64,000 bases of DNA. Source: CBFFRJ01 sp965644225. GTDB lineage: Bacteria; Pseudomonadota; Gammaproteobacteria; Enterobacterales; Enterobacteriaceae. Location of the stretch: contig NZ_CBFFRJ010000002.1 in NCBI RefSeq assembly GCF_965644225.1, forward strand, positions 18,324 through 82,323, in the 5' to 3' direction. Shown piece after piece: positions 8,759 to 16,771 of the stretch. Position 1 is the first letter of the stretch. Each line of letters starts with the position of its first letter. Made by a program: the position numbers and the translations under genes. Below the pieces are notes generated by a model. The model saw nothing but the letters and a program-made list of their open reading frames with translations, searched no databases and was not told the DNA's origin.

Positions 8759-9616
8759 TCAAATCGTCCTGAAAACCAGCAATAACAAGCAAGCAAATAC
8801 AGGTACTGCTGCTGTCAGGCTGTCGATGCGATCCAGTATACCGCCATGACCGGGGATCAGATGACCACTATCTTTAATTCCCGCTTCACGTTTGAACATA
8901 CTTTCCGTCAGATCACCCAGCACTGACGCCAGTGCGGCTACCACGGAACAGATAAATAACGTCGACGGCGCAACGTCCAGATTGGCCCATGCACCATATA
9001 CCCAGGAGATAACCGCGGCAGTAAACAAACCGCCGACGAACCCCTGCCAGGTCTTACCGGGAGAAACTTTCGGCGCCAGCTTATGTTTACCAAAGAGCTT
9101 GCCAAACATGTAAGCCCCGGAATCGGCACCCCAAACCAAAATCATAATGTACAGCAACCAGAGCGCGCCACTGTAATGATTATCATCATAATGCCAGTAA
9201 CGCAGCGCCAGCATACCCCAGAAGAAAGGGATTATGGTCAGAATACCAAAGATCAGGCGCAGTACTTTTGACTGTCTCCAGACCCCAGCCGACGCCGGAT
9301 AACCCAACACCAGCAGCAGGGCGACAAGCCACCAGCCCAGTGATGCCCAGAGCGATATCTCAACCATTGGCTGATGAATATTATGATGATACTCCGGTAT
9401 CATCAGCAGCATAGCCGCCAGTAAAAAGCCGCACAGTACGGCAAGCCAGACACGCTGTGTCCGGGAGGTGAAACCGCTCAGTTGGCCCCATTCCCATGCA
9501 GCCAACATACAGACGGCCAGCGTTACAATCGCAAATCCCACCGGCGGCAGCAAAAAGAGCGCTGCGATAACAATGGGTATTAAAACCAACGCGGAAATCA
9601 GGCGATACTTCAGCAA
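8759..9616 (-). CDS. cdsA: Phosphatidate cytidylyltransferase (CDP-diglyceride synthase)
   Basis: 285 residues, E. coli length. This inner-membrane enzyme makes CDP-diacylglycerol from phosphatidic acid and CTP. About eight hydrophobic segments are visible. The family signature near the C-terminus is complete: SVLGDLTESMFKRE followed by IKDSG and GHGGILDRIDS, with the Asp residues that bind metal and CTP. It lies 12 bases after uppS and 11 bases before rseP on the same strand, so these envelope genes form a transcription unit. Confidence 0.97.
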   Translation of the reverse strand: MLKYRLISALVLIPIVIAALFLLPPVGFAIVTLAVCMLAAWEWGQLSGFTSRTQRVWLAVLCGFLLAAMLLMIPEYHHNIHQPMVEISLWASLGWWLVALLLVLGYPASAGVWRQSKVLRLIFGILTIIPFFWGMLALRYWHYDDNHYSGALWLLYIMILVWGADSGAYMFGKLFGKHKLAPKVSPGKTWQGFVGGLFTAAVISWVYGAWANLDVAPSTLFICSVVAALASVLGDLTESMFKREAGIKDSGHLIPGHGGILDRIDSLTAAVPVFACLLLLVFRTI

Positions 9617-9628
9617 AAGCTACCCCCA

Positions 9629-10387
9629 TCAGGCTTTGTCGCTACCCGGCTCGGTGCCACCGAAACGACGTTCTCGATTGGCAAAAGCATGTAGCGCACC
9701 TTCAAAGTCTTGTTCATCGAAATCGGGCCAAAGAACATCAGTAAAGTAAAGTTCGGCATAGGCAATTTGCCAAAGTAAAAAGTTACTTATGCGATGTTCC
9801 CCACCAGTCCTAATTACTAAATCTACGGGAGCCAGTTCATGCATGCAGATTTGTTGGCTCAACGCCTCTTCATCAATCTGGTCGGGGCGCAGTAGCCCTT
9901 CCTGGACCTGAATGGCAAGTTGGCGAACCCCCTGGACGATATCCCAGCGCCCGCCATAATTCGCCGCGATATTTAGCGTCAGCCCGCTATTTTGGGCCGT
10001 TAACGCCTCCGCTTTACGAATACGTTCCTGCAAGCGCGTGTTGAAACGGCTTGTGTCGCCAATAATGCGTAAACGTACGTTATGCCGATGCAAACTCTTT
10101 ACTTCGCTGTCCAGAGCCCACACAAACAATTCCATCAGCGCCGTAACTTCCTGCGCCGGACGATTCCAGTTTTCGCTGCTAAAGGCATACAGCGTCAGCG
10201 CATCGATCCCGTTATTGGCGGCAAATGACACCGCACGACGCACCGATTTTGCACCCGCTCTGTGTCCAAAGGCGCGGATTTTACCTTGCCTTTTCGCCCA
10301 GCGACCATTGCCGTCCATAATTATCGCAACATGACGGCAGCCATGAGCGGGCAAATTTTCGCTTATTGGTTGATTAGCAGACAACAT
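9629..10387 (-). CDS. uppS: Undecaprenyl diphosphate synthase
   Basis: 252 residues from the ATG at 10387. The frame is open to 10435, but the E. coli protein starts at the equivalent MLSA position. It condenses eight isopentenyl diphosphates onto farnesyl diphosphate with cis geometry, giving the C55 carrier lipid of peptidoglycan and O-antigen synthesis. The motif IIMDGNGRWAK holds the catalytic Asp25. SSENWNRP and the RTGGEHRISNF substrate-binding motifs are intact. Also called ispU. A terminator separates it from dxr upstream, so it probably has its own promoter. Confidence 0.96.
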   Translation of the reverse strand: MLSANQPISENLPAHGCRHVAIIMDGNGRWAKRQGKIRAFGHRAGAKSVRRAVSFAANNGIDALTLYAFSSENWNRPAQEVTALMELFVWALDSEVKSLHRHNVRLRIIGDTSRFNTRLQERIRKAEALTAQNSGLTLNIAANYGGRWDIVQGVRQLAIQVQEGLLRPDQIDEEALSQQICMHELAPVDLVIRTGGEHRISNFLLWQIAYAELYFTDVLWPDFDEQDFEGALHAFANRERRFGGTEPGSDKA

Positions 10388-10447
10388 AACGCGTTTTAGT
10401 CCCTGAAAAGGATTTAGCGGTACTCTGGAATACAAAAGTCTGTACGC

Positions 10448-10472
10448 AAAAAAGCCGTGTCAACCACGGCTT
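10448..10472 (-). terminator. Rho-independent terminator after dxr
   Basis: Read on the minus strand, an 8-bp stem AAGCCGTG/CACGGCTT with a 5-base loop is followed by six T residues. It lies in the 182-base gap between the dxr stop and the uppS start and should end or attenuate the dxr transcript. The rest of the gap must then carry a uppS promoter, which I could not pin down. Confidence 0.8.
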
Positions 10473-10569
10473 CACCTTACAGCCAGGCGTTAAACTGGCA
10501 ATCGGGTGCGCAGACTATATCACTGAAGCCTAACGCTAACAAATAGCATGACTATTCGTGGCTGGATTG

Positions 10570-11769
10570 TCACCAGCTTGCGAAGCGCATCACTTGTTTT
10601 TGCGCCACTTCGCGAGCCCGCCTGTCCACTGCCAGCACATCGTCAATACTTTGCGGCTCACACAATGTCATCTGTTCCAGCACTGACAAATTCAGGGCGG
10701 CGATATCAGTAAAGCGAATCGATGATGCCAGGAATGCGGCAACAGTCACCTCGTTCGCCGCATTCAACGCCGTGGTCGCCGCCTGTCCTTCTGCAAATGC
10801 ATCAATAGCCAGCTTAAGGCAAGGATAGCGATCATAATCGGGTGCGGCAAAACTCAACGAACTGAGTTTACAAAAATCGAGGGGATTCACACCTGAAGGC
10901 ACACGACCAGGCCAGCCCATCGTATGGGCTATCGGCGTACGCATATCCGGTTCACCCAATTGTGAGAGCACGCTGCCATCCAGATAACGCACCATGGAGT
11001 GGATCACCGACTGCGGATGAATCAACACTTCCATCTGGCGAGCAGAGGCATTAAACAACCAGCGCGCTTCAATGTATTCCAGACCTTTATTCATCATGGT
11101 GGCAGAATCAACAGAGATTTTTCTCCCCATTGACCAGTTCGGATGCCGACATGCCTGCTCCGGCGTCATTGCAGCCAGTTCAGACAAAGGGGTTTCACGA
11201 AATGGGCCACCAGACCCGGTAAGCAAAATTGACGATACGCCATTTTGCTCTAAATCAGCGTAACCCAGGTTCTGCTGGATTGTTTCCGGTAAACTCTGAA
11301 AAATAGCGTTATGTTCGCTGTCCACTGGCAGAAGTTGCGCCCCGTTCTCCTGTACCGCCTCCATAAAGAGACGGCCGCAGGTCACCAGCGACTCTTTATT
11401 TGCCAGCAAAACCGTTTTACCCGCCCGGATCGCAGCAAGCGTCGGCACCAGTCCCGCAGCGCCGACAATCGCGGCCATCACCTGATCAACATCATCGAGG
11501 GCAGCCATCTCGCAGGCAGCCTGTTGACCGCTCATCACTTCAGTGCGGCTACCCTGCTGCTGCAAAATAATACGTAATTCGCGGGCAGCGGATTCGTCGT
11601 CCAGCACCGCAAAACGCGGTTTGAACTCCAGGCACTGCTCAGCCATACGGGTAACATTAGAACCAGCAACCAATGCTGCGACGGAAAAACGGTCGGGATT
11701 GTGGCGAACCACATCGAGCGTGCTGCAACCAATAGAACCTGTTGAGCCCAGAAGGGTTATATGCTTCAT
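10570..11769 (-). CDS. dxr: 1-deoxy-D-xylulose 5-phosphate reductoisomerase
   Basis: 399 residues (E. coli 398). It converts DXP to 2-C-methyl-D-erythritol 4-phosphate with NADPH, the committed step of the MEP isoprenoid pathway, and is the fosmidomycin target. The N-terminal LGSTGSIG is the NADPH site. PVDSEHNAIFQ supplies metal and substrate ligands, and the flexible loop around HPNWSMGRKISVDSATMMNK (the 20 residues ending in Lys) closes over the substrate. Also called ispC. It lies between frr and uppS, which uses isoprenoid precursors. Confidence 0.97.
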   Translation of the reverse strand: MKHITLLGSTGSIGCSTLDVVRHNPDRFSVAALVAGSNVTRMAEQCLEFKPRFAVLDDESAARELRIILQQQGSRTEVMSGQQAACEMAALDDVDQVMAAIVGAAGLVPTLAAIRAGKTVLLANKESLVTCGRLFMEAVQENGAQLLPVDSEHNAIFQSLPETIQQNLGYADLEQNGVSSILLTGSGGPFRETPLSELAAMTPEQACRHPNWSMGRKISVDSATMMNKGLEYIEARWLFNASARQMEVLIHPQSVIHSMVRYLDGSVLSQLGEPDMRTPIAHTMGWPGRVPSGVNPLDFCKLSSLSFAAPDYDRYPCLKLAIDAFAEGQAATTALNAANEVTVAAFLASSIRFTDIAALNLSVLEQMTLCEPQSIDDVLAVDRRAREVAQKQVMRFASW

Positions 11770-11799
11770 GAAACGCTCACAATATTGCGAGGAAAAAGC

Positions 11800-11846
11800 A
11801 AAACGCCGTCAGCAAAACCGCATTGCAGCTTTCTGGACGGCGTTTT
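11800..11846 (-). terminator. Terminator after frr
   Basis: Eleven-base arms AAAACGCCGTC and GACGGCGTTTT enclose a 25-base loop between the frr stop and the dxr start; the minus-strand transcript would end in TTTT-GC-TTTTT. It is probably a terminator or partial attenuator between frr and dxr. The long loop lowers confidence. Confidence 0.6.
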
Positions 11847-11860
11847 CATGGACAGCAGAA

Positions 11861-12418
11861 TCAGAACTGCATCAGTTCCGCTTCTTTATCTGCCAGGGCC
11901 GCATCAATTTTCTTGATTGCAGCATCGGTCAGTTTCTGTACATCGTCCTGCGAACGACGGTCATCATCTTCGCTGATTTCTTTGTCTTTCAGCAGCGCTT
12001 TCACTTTGTCGTTAGCGTCACGACGTACGTTACGTACGGAGACACGACCCTGCTCAGCTTCGCCACGAACCACTTTGATCAGGTCTTTACGACGCTCTTC
12101 CGTCAACGCTGGCAGCGGAACACGAATGTCAGAACCCGCAGAGCTTGGGTTCAGCCCAAGGTCGGAGGCCATGATCGCTTTTTCAACTGCCGGGCCCATA
12201 GAACGATCGAAGACGTTAATCTTCAGCGTGCGGGTATCTTCAACGGTAACCTGCGCCAGTTGACGCAGCGGGGTCGGCGTGCCGTAGTATTCGACGACAA
12301 TGCCATCGAGCAGGCTTGGGGAAGCACGGCCAGTACGAATTTTGCTGATCTGGGTTTTGAACGCTTCTACGCATTTGTCCATGCGTACTTCAGCATCTTT
12401 TCTGATGTCGGTAATCAC
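11861..12418 (-). CDS. frr: Ribosome recycling factor
   Basis: 185 residues from a GTG start at 12416-12418. The frame stays open to 12520, but AAGGA lies eight bases before this GTG and the protein then starts VITDIRKDAEVRM, as in E. coli, which also uses GTG. With EF-G it splits the post-termination ribosome. It is a three-helix bundle (about residues 1-30 and 105-185) plus a beta domain; the LDGIVVEYYGTPTPL segment is diagnostic. It follows pyrH, but a degenerate ERIC element lengthens the gap. Confidence 0.96.
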   Translation of the reverse strand: MITDIRKDAEVRMDKCVEAFKTQISKIRTGRASPSLLDGIVVEYYGTPTPLRQLAQVTVEDTRTLKINVFDRSMGPAVEKAIMASDLGLNPSSAGSDIRVPLPALTEERRKDLIKVVRGEAEQGRVSVRNVRRDANDKVKALLKDKEISEDDDRRSQDDVQKLTDAAIKKIDAALADKEAELMQF

Positions 12419-12524
12419 GTTACGGATCCTTGAAATCTTGTCTCGGGCAAACCATACGCCACAGGTGTGCTTAGTATAGTCTCGTTCGGTACAAGGCACC
12501 GTGAAAGATGCCTGCCACAATCGC

Positions 12525-12648
12525 TATCCCCTTCATACTCCAGGTTGCCTCTTTGTTGGCTACGCTTACCCACCCCTGTCACATACCTATCTATGCTCAG
12601 GGGATGTGTTCGCTTGCCGCCGCGATGCAGCCAGAATTATTTTGGGTC
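12525..12648. repeat. ERIC-like element 2, degenerate (frr-pyrH gap)
   Basis: About 124 bases with the ERIC layout but many mismatches: one arm has CTTCATACTCCAGGTTGCC and GTTGGCTACGCT, the centre has CCTGTCACATACC, and the other arm ends CCAGAATTATTTTGGGT. It would be part of the pyrH-frr transcript or lie between two transcripts. It is more diverged than the copies at 3166 and 24571. Confidence 0.75.
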
Positions 12649-12693
12649 AAAATAATAAAGCGGAATCTTACCTTTATTTGTTGCCTACGGGAA

Positions 12694-13419
12694 TTATTCC
12701 GTAATCAGAGTGCCTTCTTTTTCACCCATCACCACGCGACGCAGCGCGCCAGGTTTGTTCATATTGAAGACACGAATCGGCAATTTGTGATCGCGAGCCA
12801 GCGTAAACGCCGCCAGATCCATCACTTTCAGCTCTTTATCCAGCACTTCAGCGTAGGTCAGTTGTTCGTACATGGTCGCTGTCGGGTCTTTTGCTGGATC
12901 GGCGGTGAACACACCATCAACTTTGGTGGCTTTCAGCACGACGTCCGCTTCGATTTCAATACCACGCAGGCAAGCCGCCGAGTCGGTGGTAAAGAACGGG
13001 TTGCCGGTACCCGCCGCCAAAATCACAACACGGTTATTACGCAGCAGGCTGATAGCTTCAGCCCAGCTGTAATTATCACACACGCCATTCAGTGGAATAG
13101 CGGACATCAGGCGGGCGTTCACATAGGCGCGGTGAAGCGCATCGCGCATGGCCAGACCGTTCATTACAGTGGCCAGCATGCCCATGTGGTCGCCCACAAC
13201 GCGGTTCATACCCGCTTTCGCCAGACCAGCACCACGGAACAGGTTACCGCCACCAATTACCACACCAACCTGAATACCCAGTTCCACCAGTTCTTTGATT
13301 TCCTGAGCCATACGATCCAGTATGCTTGCATCAATACCGAAGCCTTCCGAACCCTGAAGTGCTTCGCCACTCAACTTAAGCAGAATGCGTTTGTAGACGG
13401 GTTTTGCATTGGTAGCCAT
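12694..13419 (-). CDS. pyrH: Uridylate kinase
   Basis: 241 residues, E. coli length. It phosphorylates UMP to UDP with ATP in pyrimidine synthesis; the hexamer is activated by GTP and inhibited by UTP. It belongs to the amino-acid-kinase fold: the N-terminal KRILLKLSGEAL carries the phosphate-binding Lys, VVIGGGNLFRG is the glycine-rich loop, and ATKVDGVFTADP is the nucleotide-binding segment. It lies after tsf, separated by a terminator, in the conserved rpsB-tsf-pyrH-frr order. Confidence 0.97.
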   Translation of the reverse strand: MATNAKPVYKRILLKLSGEALQGSEGFGIDASILDRMAQEIKELVELGIQVGVVIGGGNLFRGAGLAKAGMNRVVGDHMGMLATVMNGLAMRDALHRAYVNARLMSAIPLNGVCDNYSWAEAISLLRNNRVVILAAGTGNPFFTTDSAACLRGIEIEADVVLKATKVDGVFTADPAKDPTATMYEQLTYAEVLDKELKVMDLAAFTLARDHKLPIRVFNMNKPGALRRVVMGEKEGTLITE

Positions 13420-13529
13420 GTTTCTTTCCTGAGACTGTCAACGATTGAGATGAATTAATTCTGGCGACATTGTACGTCGCTTTTCAGCGCAACCACCATA
13501 AGGGTTGACTGAATTTACAAGATGGGTGC

Positions 13530-13556
13530 AAAAAGAAGCCGCCCTCAGGCGGCTTC
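13530..13556 (-). terminator. Rho-independent terminator after tsf
   Basis: On the minus strand a 9-bp stem GAAGCCGCC/GGCGGCTTC with a 4-base loop is followed by TTTTTGC. It lies just after the tsf stop and should end most rpsB-tsf transcripts before pyrH. Confidence 0.88.
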
Positions 13557-13564
13557 ATTTTTTA

Positions 13565-14416
13565 TTAAGACTGCTTGGACATTGCAGCAACTTCTGCTGC
13601 GAAGTCAGTCTCAACTTTCTCGATACCTTCACCCACTTCGAAACGGATGAAGCTAGTCACGTCAGCATTGTGCTCTTTCAGCAGCTGAGCAACAGTTTTG
13701 CTTGGGTCCATAACGAAAGGCTGACCAGTCAGAGAAACTTCGCCGGTGAATTTCTTCATGCGGCCTTCAACCATTTTCTCTGCGATTTCTTTCGGCTTGC
13801 CAGACTGCATGGCGATGTCCAGCTGAACCTGGAACTCTTTCTCAACCACTTCAGCAGAAACGTCTTCTGGTTTAACGAACTCAGGTTTGCTTGCAGCGAT
13901 GTGCATAGCCAGCTGTTTAACCAGCTCTTCATCAGCACCTTTAGCTGCAACCAGAACACCGATACGTGCACCGTGCAGGTAAGAACCCAGCACTTCGCCT
14001 TCCAGGGAAGCAACACGACGGATGTTGATGTTCTCACCGATTTTAGCAACCAGCGCTACACGTTCTTCTTCGAACTGTGCTTTCAGAACTTCAACGTCAG
14101 TGATTTTGCCTGCAACAGCTGCATCCAGAACTTTGTTAGCAAATGCCTGGAAACCGCCATCTTTCGCTACGAAGTCAGTCTGGCAGTTAACTTCCAGAAT
14201 GATGGCGTAGTTGCCGTCAATCTTAGTGATGATCACGCCGTCAGCAGCAACGTTGCCTGCTTTCTTAGCGGCTTTGATCGCACCAGATTTACGCATGTTT
14301 TCGATTGCCAGTTCGATGTCGCCGTTTGCTTCAGTCAGCGCTTTTTTGCAATCCATCATGCCTGCGCCAGTACGTTCGCGCAGCTCTTTTACCAGGGATG
14401 CGGTAATTTCAGCCAT
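13565..14416 (-). CDS. tsf: Elongation factor Ts
   Basis: 283 residues, E. coli length. It is the nucleotide exchange factor that recycles EF-Tu-GDP to EF-Tu-GTP. The N-terminal UBA-like domain contains LRERTGAGMMDCKKAL, the family signature; the NCQTDFVAKD segment contacts EF-Tu, and two dimerisation subdomains plus a coiled coil follow. It is separated from rpsB by a hairpin that probably attenuates transcription, as in E. coli, so rpsB is made in excess over tsf. Confidence 0.97.
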   Translation of the reverse strand: MAEITASLVKELRERTGAGMMDCKKALTEANGDIELAIENMRKSGAIKAAKKAGNVAADGVIITKIDGNYAIILEVNCQTDFVAKDGGFQAFANKVLDAAVAGKITDVEVLKAQFEEERVALVAKIGENINIRRVASLEGEVLGSYLHGARIGVLVAAKGADEELVKQLAMHIAASKPEFVKPEDVSAEVVEKEFQVQLDIAMQSGKPKEIAEKMVEGRMKKFTGEVSLTGQPFVMDPSKTVAQLLKEHNADVTSFIRFEVGEGIEKVETDFAAEVAAMSKQS

Positions 14417-14474
14417 TCTTTAATCCTCGGGAGAGATGACCTGCCCGGCTAGCGGCCAGACAGGTTTAAAAGTG

Positions 14475-14499
14475 AAAAAGGGGCCATAAAGTGGCCCCT
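14475..14499 (-). terminator. Attenuator-like terminator between rpsB and tsf
   Basis: An 8-bp stem AGGGGCCA/TGGCCCCT with a 5-base loop, followed by five T residues on the minus strand, lies in the rpsB-tsf gap. Since tsf has no clear promoter of its own, it probably allows partial read-through. Confidence 0.82.
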
Positions 14500-14533
14500 A
14501 TCCATACTCGGTACTAATAAGGGCTGGACCTTA

Positions 14534-15259
14534 TTATTCAGCTTCTACGAAGCTTTCTTCCGCCTGAACAGCCAGATCCTGAGAACGGCCTTCACGTACG
14601 GTAGCAGCAACAGCATTCAGATACAGGCTAACTGCACGGATTGCGTCGTCGTTACCCGGGATAACGAAGTCAACACCGTCCGGATCGGAGTTGGTATCAA
14701 CGATAGCAAATACCGGGATACCCAGGTTGTTTGCTTCTTTGATCGCGATGTGTTCGTGGTCAGCGTCGATAACGAACAGTGCGTCCGGCAGGCCGCCCAT
14801 GTCTTTGATACCGCCCAGGCTGTTTTCCAGCTTGTCCAGTTCACGAGTACGCATCAGCGCTTCTTTCTTGGTCAGCTTGTCGAAAGTACCGTCCTGAGAC
14901 TGAGTTTCCAGATCTTTCAGACGTTTGATGGACTGACGAACAGTTTTCCAGTTAGTCAGCATGCCGCCCAACCAGCGATGGTTCACGAAGAACTGATCGC
15001 AGTTGTTCGCTGCTTCTTTCACCGCTTCGCTTGCAGCGCGTTTGGTACCAACGAAAAGGATTTTGCCTTTACGAGAAGAGATCTTGTTCAGTTCAGCCAG
15101 AGCTTCGTTGAACATCGGTACAGTTTTCTCAAGGTTGATGATGTGAACTTTGTTACGCGCACCGAAGATGAAAGGCTTCATTTTCGGGTTCCAGTAACGG
15201 GTCTGGTGACCAAAGTGAACACCAGCCTTGAGCATGTCGCGCATGGAAACAGTTGCCAT
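14534..15259 (-). CDS. rpsB: 30S ribosomal protein S2
   Basis: 241 residues from the ATG at 15259. The open frame extends to 15394, but the family start is MATVSMRDMLKAGVHFGHQT, and the added 45 codons are leader sequence. S2 is a late-assembling protein of the 30S head-body junction, needed for S1 binding. The NHRWLGGMLTNWKT motif and the DADHEHIAIKEA segment are diagnostic. The gene has a long leader and a GC-rich discriminator promoter, consistent with autogenous control by S2 and growth-rate control. Confidence 0.97.
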   Translation of the reverse strand: MATVSMRDMLKAGVHFGHQTRYWNPKMKPFIFGARNKVHIINLEKTVPMFNEALAELNKISSRKGKILFVGTKRAASEAVKEAANNCDQFFVNHRWLGGMLTNWKTVRQSIKRLKDLETQSQDGTFDKLTKKEALMRTRELDKLENSLGGIKDMGGLPDALFVIDADHEHIAIKEANNLGIPVFAIVDTNSDPDGVDFVIPGNDDAIRAVSLYLNAVAATVREGRSQDLAVQAEESFVEAE

Positions 15260-15411
15260 GATTAGAACCTCTATATAAAAGTTGGGGTTATGCCTCCACG
15301 TATCCCATATTACCGACCCCAAAGGGCACCCCGGAATATGTGTCGATACGTGTGTGTTATTTACACAAAGTGAGATTTGTCGACTTCGTTCCATTGAGGA
15401 ACGTGAGTCCG
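15260..15411 (-). promoter_or_regulatory. rpsB mRNA leader
   Basis: About 150 bases separate the predicted transcription start from the rpsB ATG. A small hairpin CGTTCC-attga-GGAACG (15387-15403) lies near the 5' end. In E. coli the corresponding leader is the target of S2 autoregulation and overlaps the small RNA t44/tff. I assign it by position and can confirm only this hairpin by eye. Confidence 0.5.
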
Positions 15412-15417
15412 GCGCGC

Positions 15418-15446
15418 TTTATACCACAAACAGCCCGGAGACTCCA
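15418..15446 (-). promoter_or_regulatory. rpsB promoter
   Basis: On the minus strand TATAAA (15423-15418) is followed directly by the GC-rich discriminator GCGCGCC, typical of stringently controlled ribosomal promoters. The -35 box 17 bases upstream is weak (TGGAGT). The remainder of the rpsB-map gap to 15658 (about 210 bases) must hold the map promoter; TTGACA at 15603-15608 is a candidate -35 box, but no convincing -10 follows. Confidence 0.55.
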
Positions 15447-15658
15447 GCCATTGTTAACGCGGGCGGCAAAACTGAACAGTGAATTTAGTGTGACAAGCAC
15501 TCCAGACCACCAGGGTTACGCCTACGCGCCGCAGGTCACGACCCAAAAGGCGACATGCAGAATGATTCTCAATTTGGCACACCACGGGACAGACTGTTAC
15601 CATTGACAGCACTTGAACTCATATTGTCGTGAAAAACCGGCACTGATGGACAGACTTA

Positions 15659-16450
15659 ATGGCTATCTCAATTAAAACTCCCGAAGAAATCGAAAAAATG
15701 CGCGTTGCCGGTCGCCTTGCGGCTGAAGTACTGGAAATGATCGCGCCCTTCATCAAGCCTGGCGTTAGCACTGGCGAGCTGGATCGTATTTGCAACGACT
15801 ATATCGTCAACGAGCAGCACGCCATTTCCGCCTGTCTCGGCTATCACGGCTTCCCGAAATCCGTATGTATCTCCATCAATGAGGTGGTTTGCCATGGTAT
15901 TCCGGATGATGAAAAACAGCTGAAAGATGGCGATATCGTCAATATCGACGTTACCGTTATTAAAGATGAGTACCACGGCGACACCTCTAAAATGTTTATC
16001 GTCGGCAAGCCAACCATTCTCGGCGAACGTCTGTGTCGGGTCACGCAGGACAGCCTCTACCTGGCGCTGCGGATGGTTAAACCGGGTATCCGTCTGCGTG
16101 AACTGGGCGCGGCAATCCAGAAATACGTTGAAGGCGAAGGCTTTTCTGTGGTCCGTGAATATTGTGGCCACGGTATTGGCCGTGGTTTCCATGAAGAGCC
16201 GCAGGTTCTGCACTACGATGCAGATGACGGTGGCGTGGTGTTGCAGGCTGGCATGACCTTCACCATCGAACCGATGGTGAATGCGGGCGATTACCGTATC
16301 CGCACCATGAAGGACGGCTGGACGGTAAAAACCAAGGACCGCAGCCTGTCAGCGCAATATGAGCACACTATTGTTGTCACTGAGAGCGGCTGCGAGATCC
16401 TCACTCTTCGCAAAGATGACACCATCCCGGCCGTTATCACCGCTGAATAA
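15659..16450 (+). CDS. map: Type I methionine aminopeptidase
   Basis: 263 residues (E. coli 264). It removes the initiator Met from nascent proteins. It has the pita-bread fold with dinuclear metal ligands equivalent to Asp97 (NIDVTV), Asp108 (HGDTSK), His171 (GHGIG), Glu204 and Glu235; all these motifs are present. It diverges from rpsB and has its own terminator. In E. coli K-12 glnD follows map; here the sugar-acid operon intervenes. Confidence 0.97.
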   Translation: MAISIKTPEEIEKMRVAGRLAAEVLEMIAPFIKPGVSTGELDRICNDYIVNEQHAISACLGYHGFPKSVCISINEVVCHGIPDDEKQLKDGDIVNIDVTVIKDEYHGDTSKMFIVGKPTILGERLCRVTQDSLYLALRMVKPGIRLRELGAAIQKYVEGEGFSVVREYCGHGIGRGFHEEPQVLHYDADDGGVVLQAGMTFTIEPMVNAGDYRIRTMKDGWTVKTKDRSLSAQYEHTIVVTESGCEILTLRKDDTIPAVITAE

Positions 16451-16471
16451 TCCTTTCCGACCTTCTCTCTC

Positions 16472-16498
16472 AACGGCCTCCCCTGAGGCCGTTTTTTT
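16472..16498 (+). terminator. Rho-independent terminator after map
   Basis: An 8-bp stem ACGGCCTC/GAGGCCGT with a CCCT loop is followed by seven T residues, 23 bases after the map stop. It isolates map from the sugar-acid operon downstream. Confidence 0.92.
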
Positions 16499-16672
16499 AT
16501 CTCTTGTCTCTATCTCTCTGCCACATTTTTTATTTAGATCCTACCAACAAAAGAATTGACCCTACCAAAAACAAATCAAAATTTGACCTGTTTGGCAATT
16601 TTAATCCGTCCAAATAGCGAGCAATGCAATAAATCATTGATATAAAAGCGTTAAACACACAATAAATTAGAA

Positions 16673-16688
16673 CGTGAGATCTACCACA
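16673..16688 (+). promoter_or_regulatory. CRP-cAMP site candidate
   Basis: CGTGA-N6-CCACA matches the TGTGA-N6-TCACA consensus at 8 of 10 positions. It is about 84-99 bases upstream of the kinase start codon, a plausible position for catabolite activation of a sugar-acid operon. Confidence 0.55.
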
Positions 16689-16726
16689 GTTTCGATTCAT
16701 TAAATTGGTAGTATCAACACCGAATT

Positions 16727-16740
16727 ATTGGTTAGCCAAT
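16727..16740 (+). promoter_or_regulatory. Operator candidate for the FCD/GntR regulator
   Basis: ATTGG-TTAG-CCAAT is a perfect 5-bp inverted repeat 31 bases upstream of the kinase ATG, close to where RNA polymerase should bind. A second half-site, AAATTGGTA, lies at 16702-16710. The family assignment is by resemblance to the UxuR consensus. Confidence 0.5.
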
Positions 16741-16771
16741 TTATGCTAAATAACAATAGAGTTAGTACAAA

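Larger units (their letters stand above)
16499..16771 (+). promoter_or_regulatory. Regulatory region of the sugar-acid operon
   Basis: An AT-rich stretch of 273 bases between the map terminator and the kinase ATG. It holds CCTACCAA at 16540-16547 and 16561-16568 (exactly 21 bases apart), the same half-site inverted as TTGGTAG at 16705-16711, the palindrome ATTGGTTAGCCAAT at 16727-16740, and a CRP-like site at 16673-16688. The palindrome resembles operators of UxuR/ExuR-type FCD regulators. I could not choose a single -10/-35 pair; TATGCT at 16742-16747 is one candidate -10. Confidence 0.6.

Noticed and set aside
8748..8792. Longer RseP start at 8792
   Set aside because: It would overlap cdsA and add residues before the conserved MLSILWNL start; the ATG at 8747 has GGAAGG just upstream.
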